Notes under the pieces: generated by a model
The model's input: only the letters and a program-made list of their open reading frames with translations
What the model was told of the DNA's origin: nothing
The model's database searches: none
Part shown: positions 59,809 to 64,000 of the stretch, in pieces
How positions within the stretch are numbered: position 1 is the first letter of the stretch
Layout: every line of letters starts with the position of its first letter
Assembly (NCBI RefSeq): GCF_000430785.1
Contig: NZ_AUMR01000030.1
Span: forward strand, 1 to 64,000
DNA: 64,000 nt
Reading direction: 5' to 3'
Origin: Ectobacillus panaciterrae DSM 19096
Lineage (GTDB): Bacteria > Bacillota > Bacilli > Bacillales > Bacillaceae_G
Made by a program: the position numbers and the translations under genes

Positions 59809-62143
59809 TGTCATAACTTATATACGTATCGGGAGAAGCCTCAAGGATAAGCGAACTTATGCTGTCTATAAAATATATATGCAATTCATGCATAGCACGA
59901 GTACAAGCTGTATAAAAGAGCTTTCTTTCCTTTTCTCCATATTCTCCTTCTGAAGCGTTATAAATAATAACCGCGTCAAACTCGACTCCTTTTGCCAAGT
60001 ACGCAGGAATTACCAAGACTCCTGATTCAAAGGAAGAAGTTTCTTTTGTAACGAGACGAAGCTGCATCTTTTCTTTTAAATTTCCATATACCTCTTTACT
60101 CTCGCGGGCTGTTTTGCATATAACCGCTATCGTTTTATGTCCTGCTCCTTGCAGCTCTCGGATACGCTCTCCCGCTTTATCCACCAGCTGTTCTGCCATT
60201 GCTTTTTCAATTATCGGTTTGCTGCCCTCTCGATCGAAAGCCTCAATTTCTTCTCCGCCTGAAATAAGCTGCCGAGTGAACTCGATAATCTGCTTCGTTG
60301 AGCGGTAGCTGCGCTTCAGCTCGATTGTTTCTGTGTGTTCCTCTCCGTATAATGCAGAAAGGGTGAACAAGCCTGTATGCTTGGATTGCGCATGAATGGC
60401 CTGATTCAAATCCCCGAGCACAGTCATCTTACTAAGGGGAAAGAGCCGTTTCAAAAAGGCAAACTGAAAAGGCGAGTAGTCTTGTGCTTCATCTATGAAT
60501 ACATGGCGCACAGATGTGTTCTTCTGAAAGCCCTCCAGCTGTTCCTTTAAATATAAATAAGGAGTTGCATCTTCGTAAGCTAAATAAGAACGGCTGATTT
60601 TCTCTGCCGTTTGAAGACAGATTTCATCCCATCCTTTAGGCAACAGAGATTCAGACGTAAACAGTAAAGCAAACTGAGCATCGGTAAATAGCTGCCGATA
60701 AACTGCCGGTACATCAATAAAACGCAGTTTTTTCACGCTCTTGTATAAAGGCTTGAAATATTTCCTTACAACAGAAGCGGCAAGCAGCTTTTGCTCACGT
60801 TCAAAATCATCAAACGTTTCTTCTGAATAGCGTTTTTTTCGCTGCAGCTTTTGATGCGCCTGAACGAATGCATCTTTATCTAAAAGCTCCATTTCTTCTT
60901 CTACCCAAGGCTTTTTCCGCTCCAGCTTCTCTAGTTTTTTTAATTCTGCACGGAGCCACTCAGCCGTTTGCTCCATGCGGCTCGGAATGGATATTGCGCC
61001 GGTTGAAGCATAAAACTGCTCTTTCACTTGTTCGGCTGAAATCAGCACTTTTCCGCGAAATGTCACGTCTTTAAAAATGATTCCCTTTTGCTTGAGGTAC
61101 GCAGCATATCGATCAATAAGTAGCATAAAATCAATCGTTGCTTTATATTGAATTCCCTCTACACGCGCTGCATATCCTATTTCATCTGCGGCTGTCAGCA
61201 CGTATTCTATTTGTGTAAATGGATCTTCAAGCTCAAAATATCCAAGCTGATGCTCCAAGTATTCCTGAAATGTAGTTTGCTGCATATTTTCTTCACCAAG
61301 CTCGGGAAGGACAGTCGAGACATAGCTGTTGAACATCGGGTTTGGAGAAAACAGAATCATTTGGTCGGCACGCAATGTTTCGCGATAACGGTACAGCAAG
61401 TAAGCAACACGCTGCAGGGCAGCCGATGTCTTACCGCTTCCGGCAGCTCCCTGTACAACAAGAAGACGGCTCTTTTCATTGCGGATAATACGATTTTGCT
61501 CCTTCTGAATAGTAGCTACAATATTTTTCATTTGCGTGTTCGCATGCTTGCCAAGCACTTCCTGCAGCATTACATCTCCAATGGTTACGCCTGTATCAAA
61601 CATGCTCTCAATTCGGCCATTCCGAACAATAAACTGCCGTTTCACCTTCAAATCTCCTGTTACAATACCGTCCGGTGCTTCGTATTGTGCCGGTCCAATA
61701 GAATAATCGTAATACAAACTTGATATGGGAGCTCGCCAATCGTAAACAAGAAATTGCTCCGTTTCTTCATCAAAGAAAGAGCCGATACCAAGATAGATAG
61801 AATCTGCCTTCTCCCCTTCCTCTGCAAAATCGATTCTTCCGAAATATGGCGACTGCTGAAGACGCTTTAAGGTTTTCAGCTGATTATGACTATGCCTGTG
61901 GCTCCGTTCTCTTTCTGACAGCATTTCTGCTTGTTGCTTGATGCTTGCGTATGTTTCAACCGCTTCAGCAACATTATCAACGTTTACCGTTACATCGTCC
62001 CAGAAATCTTTACGGATTTGTACGACATCCGATTTGATTATGCCTACATGCTGTTCAAGAAAAAGCGCCTTTTCTTTAATTTTATCGACCACTTCATCCA
62101 CTCGCTGCTGTTCATGCTGCCACTCTTGCTTTGTTTCGCTCAT
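59795..62143 (-). CDS. helD: RNA-polymerase-associated DNA helicase HelD
   Basis: 782 residues of the UvrD/Rep-like superfamily 1. The N-terminal coiled arm (1-110) is the part that in HelD enters the RNA polymerase secondary channel. Walker A is VVQGAAGSGKTSAALQR, motif II VFIDEAQDYSPFQ, motif III LGDLNQAIH, motif IV RSYRSTKQI and motif VI FYTACTRAMHEL. HelD recycles stalled RNA polymerase. The start is ATG 62143 with GGAAGTGA upstream; the frame reaches 16 codons further without a ribosome site. Confidence 0.92.
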   Translation of the reverse strand: MSETKQEWQHEQQRVDEVVDKIKEKALFLEQHVGIIKSDVVQIRKDFWDDVTVNVDNVAEAVETYASIKQQAEMLSERERSHRHSHNQLKTLKRLQQSPYFGRIDFAEEGEKADSIYLGIGSFFDEETEQFLVYDWRAPISSLYYDYSIGPAQYEAPDGIVTGDLKVKRQFIVRNGRIESMFDTGVTIGDVMLQEVLGKHANTQMKNIVATIQKEQNRIIRNEKSRLLVVQGAAGSGKTSAALQRVAYLLYRYRETLRADQMILFSPNPMFNSYVSTVLPELGEENMQQTTFQEYLEHQLGYFELEDPFTQIEYVLTAADEIGYAARVEGIQYKATIDFMLLIDRYAAYLKQKGIIFKDVTFRGKVLISAEQVKEQFYASTGAISIPSRMEQTAEWLRAELKKLEKLERKKPWVEEEMELLDKDAFVQAHQKLQRKKRYSEETFDDFEREQKLLAASVVRKYFKPLYKSVKKLRFIDVPAVYRQLFTDAQFALLFTSESLLPKGWDEICLQTAEKISRSYLAYEDATPYLYLKEQLEGFQKNTSVRHVFIDEAQDYSPFQFAFLKRLFPLSKMTVLGDLNQAIHAQSKHTGLFTLSALYGEEHTETIELKRSYRSTKQIIEFTRQLISGGEEIEAFDREGSKPIIEKAMAEQLVDKAGERIRELQGAGHKTIAVICKTARESKEVYGNLKEKMQLRLVTKETSSFESGVLVIPAYLAKGVEFDAVIIYNASEGEYGEKERKLFYTACTRAMHELHIYFIDSISSLILEASPDTYISYDSHLN

Positions 62144-62300
62144 GCAGTCACTTCCCTTCCCGAAATTCCGTGCGGCCGAAAGATTTGACAAACAACAAAT
62201 AACATGATATTATTATTATGGGTATTTATAATTTTGTTAAAATTAAAATTATCGACCATTTTTGATTGTAGCATATACTTACGAATGTTTCAAGATATGA

Positions 62301-62327
62301 AAAACCGGAGGCAGAGCCTCCGGTTTT
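62301..62327 (-). terminator. Terminator downstream of panE and its repeat
   Basis: AAAACCGGAGGC and GCCTCCGGTTTT form a perfect 12-bp stem with a 3-base loop and flanking T residues. The panE transcript would include the type A repeat before reaching it. Confidence 0.8.
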
Positions 62328-62426
62328 TCCTTTGAATGATAAAAAAGAAAATTGCGGGCCAATCCTTCCTATTACTTTCCTTCTTTTGAAATCCATAATT
62401 CTCGTAATATACTATAATAAACAATT

Positions 62427-62610
62427 TATATATGAGTGAATTATAAATTCGACATGTCCATGTGCTATGTACAACCAAAAGGGAATATTGCACGCTTCTT
62501 CCCTCTGGTTTTCCCTTGCATGAACCACTACAAAGGTTTGACCGCTTCTGCACGTCGCCGGATGATCTCTCCCACTATCAAAAGACGGTTCTTTTATTCC
62601 CTTGTATATA
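62427..62610 (-). repeat. Type A dispersed repeat, copy 7, fused to the end of panE
   Basis: A complete minus-strand element. Its first 33 bases on the minus strand encode YIQGNKRTVF and the stop codon of panE, so it entered the 3' end of that gene. Terminal inverted repeats are TATATACAAGGGAATAAA and TTATAATTCACTCATATATA. Confidence 0.9.
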
Positions 62611-63534
62611 CATTGTTTCACTCTTTACTTTCTTCTCATACAATTTTAGATTCGCATAAATCGTTTCTAAAACAGGTGTCTGTATATTATGTTTGTTCCC
62701 AAGCTCCAGTAAATAACCCTGCAAATGATCGCCTTCCACAAAAAGCCCCTTTTCCATATCGCGCTGCATGGACGACTTCATTTCATATGCCATAGCACCA
62801 ATGCTTGCAAACTGCTTTTCTTCAATATTGTCCGCAATCGGAGCGCCTTCCGCCCTCATAATGCTCGCAATCTCACGCAATAATTCTTGAACAAGCTTAG
62901 AACCTAGCGGCAGTTCAAGAATCGGTCCGATCGGCTGTCCGAACAATGTTGTCACACCGGAAAACGTCGCGATAAACAAATACTTGTGCCACATTTCCTG
63001 CAAAATACGGGAGCTCACACTAATCATCGCATTTGTATCCGTAAATGCCTGTTCTATCGCCTGTATTCTCCCTATTTTCTCGCCATCCCATTCCCCGAAC
63101 ATAAATTTATGGAACGGGCTCGTTTGGATTACTTCTCCATTTTCAGACAGAGTAGATTCAATGAAACATAGCCCGCCGATTACACATTGCTCCGGAAATA
63201 CTTCCCGAAGATGCTCAACGTGCTTCATGCCGTTCAACATTGGAATAATAACTGTCTCACTATGTACAAAAGGCTTAATATCTTGGATCGCTTGTTCAAA
63301 ATGATAAGCCTTCGTTCCAATTAAAATAACATCAAACAAACCGTTTTCATTAGACAATATTGTTTTCGGGCGGATTGTTGTATCTCCATTCACACTTTTC
63401 ACAACCAGACCTTTTGCACGCAATTGTTCTTGCCTGCCTGCCCGGACAAGAAACGTAACATCTTCTCCCTTTTCTGCCAATCTTGCACCAAAATATCCGC
63501 CTACAGCTCCGGCTCCTACTACTAGAAATTTCAT
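62578..63534 (-). CDS. panE: 2-dehydropantoate 2-reductase (PanE/ApbA family)
   Basis: 318 residues, NADPH-dependent ketopantoate reduction in pantothenate synthesis. The Rossmann motif is VVGAGAVGGYFGARLAEKG; the second domain has the catalytic Lys in MWHKYLFIATFSGVTTLFG and substrate contacts in the region around SSMQRDMEKG. The last ten residues (YIQGNKRTVF) and the stop come from a type A repeat. The natural C-terminus probably ended near KLYEKKVKS, and activity should be little affected. Panto-operon genes are not adjacent, so a paralogous ketoacid reductase role is possible. Confidence 0.88.
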   Translation of the reverse strand: MKFLVVGAGAVGGYFGARLAEKGEDVTFLVRAGRQEQLRAKGLVVKSVNGDTTIRPKTILSNENGLFDVILIGTKAYHFEQAIQDIKPFVHSETVIIPMLNGMKHVEHLREVFPEQCVIGGLCFIESTLSENGEVIQTSPFHKFMFGEWDGEKIGRIQAIEQAFTDTNAMISVSSRILQEMWHKYLFIATFSGVTTLFGQPIGPILELPLGSKLVQELLREIASIMRAEGAPIADNIEEKQFASIGAMAYEMKSSMQRDMEKGLFVEGDHLQGYLLELGNKHNIQTPVLETIYANLKLYEKKVKSETMYIQGNKRTVF

Positions 63535-63650
63535 ACTATCAGCTCCTTAGCATCCATTTACGAATAATTATATCGAATTTTCCTATAATTATCTAAATTT
63601 AAGAGATTCAAAATCTATTAAGATATACAGTATATTCTATGACTCTCTTT

Positions 63651-63832
63651 TATATATAACTGAATAAAAAAACCGTCCTTTTATATAGTGGAGAAAGAGC
63701 ATCCAGCGACGTGCGGAAGCGGTCAAACCCTTGTAGTGGTCCATATAAGGGTAAACCATAGATAGGAAGAAAGCGACAATGCCTCTGTACACAGCATATT
63801 GAAATGTCGAAATCATAAATCATTTATATATA
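63651..63832 (+). repeat. Type A dispersed repeat, copy 8
   Basis: Starts TATATATAACTGAATAAAA and ends ATAAATCATTTATATATA. It holds the GGAGAAAGAGCATCC segment, GACGTGCGGAAGCGGTCAAA core and the GTGGTCC stem region. It fills the gap between panE and the EcsC-like gene. Confidence 0.85.
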
Positions 63833-63910
63833 GATTATGAAATCCTCCACAATAGAAACATGAAAATAAGGTATAATATGGATATCAATGATGTAGGACA
63901 AGGAGATAAC

Positions 63911-64000
63911 ATGGAAACAAAAGATGGGTTGCTGGCAGAATTAAAAACAATCAATAAATGGGAACATGAACAAGAAGATCTTTGGTTCTGGGAACGATGG
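63911..64000 (+). CDS. EcsC-family protein, first 30 codons (cut by window edge)
   Basis: An AAGGAGATAAC ribosome site and ATG start METKDGLLAELKTINKWEHE followed by QEDLWFWERW. The K-W-E-x-E-Q-x-D-L-W-F-W-E pattern is the usual start of B. cereus-group EcsC-domain proteins. A probable -10 box TATAAT is at 63872. The rest lies outside the window, so the assignment stays provisional. Confidence 0.55.
   Translation, partial: METKDGLLAELKTINKWEHEQEDLWFWERW

Noticed and set aside
62436-62795. Open frames running through type A repeats (MNYKFDMSMC-type peptides)
   Set aside because: Several copies give similar short frames, but they differ in length, contain disruptions and lack a common ribosome site. 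The conservation is better explained by the element's DNA or RNA structure.

Overview
The window reads as chromosome of a low-GC, endospore-forming Bacillaceae. Support comes from an SspH spore protein, a Spo0M-family protein, strong AGGAGG ribosome sites, Fur/Rex/CodY-type operators and many genes with recognisable Bacillus subtilis or B. cereus-group relatives. There is no rRNA, tRNA, CRISPR array or complete prophage. The only insertion-sequence trace is the cut-off 3' end of a transposase at the left edge.

Layout. 1-5250: transposase tail, an orphan TreR-type repressor, and a Fur-controlled hydroxamate-siderophore ABC importer (yusV-yfhA-yfiZ diverging from yfiY). 5250-12000: a subtilase remnant, six CodY-like boxes split by a repeat element in front of dtpT, sspH, a CstR-type and an ArsR-type repressor, thioredoxin with a CTG start, a YcgL nucleotidyltransferase, and lactate permease behind a Rex site. 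12000-20300: acyl-CoA dehydrogenase, a CNNM transporter, a VOC protein, truncated nupC, an LCP ligase, a VanW protein, and a convergent two-gene unit that looks like a lipoprotein-anchored RNase A-type toxin with a CdiI-like immunity protein. 20400-30400: TVP38 protein, pncB, a large RND exporter, Spo0M, a second CNNM gene behind a MerR gene, and an AI-2E-type permease.

30400-37400 is one regulatory neighbourhood on the minus strand: a secreted protein of seven 28-residue repeats, a broken C39-like peptidase gene, and an operon for a small membrane protein, a MacAB-like exporter and a CiaRH-like two-component system. Two promoters here carry the same direct-repeat operator, which matches the streptococcal CiaR site. 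37400-49730 is about potassium and cell wall: kdpFABC behind a c-di-AMP riboswitch with an extra 34-residue membrane peptide, a KdpD sensor-domain-only protein, a class A PBP with a GGTP-repeat tail, and KimA. 49730-64000: a DoxX/dioxygenase pair, a PuuR-like regulator beside an aminotransferase remnant, an amino-acid permease, a complete sucrose operon (scrR with three operators, PTS EIIBC, sucrose-6-phosphate hydrolase, fructokinase), HelD, PanE and the start of an EcsC-family gene.

The most striking non-coding feature is a dispersed family of about 180-bp elements (eight type A copies, three type B, one divergent) in intergenic regions. They share a GCGGTCAAACC core. Type A copies have terminal inverted repeats and conserved internal stems. 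One copy supplies the stop codon of panE and another splits the operator array of dtpT.
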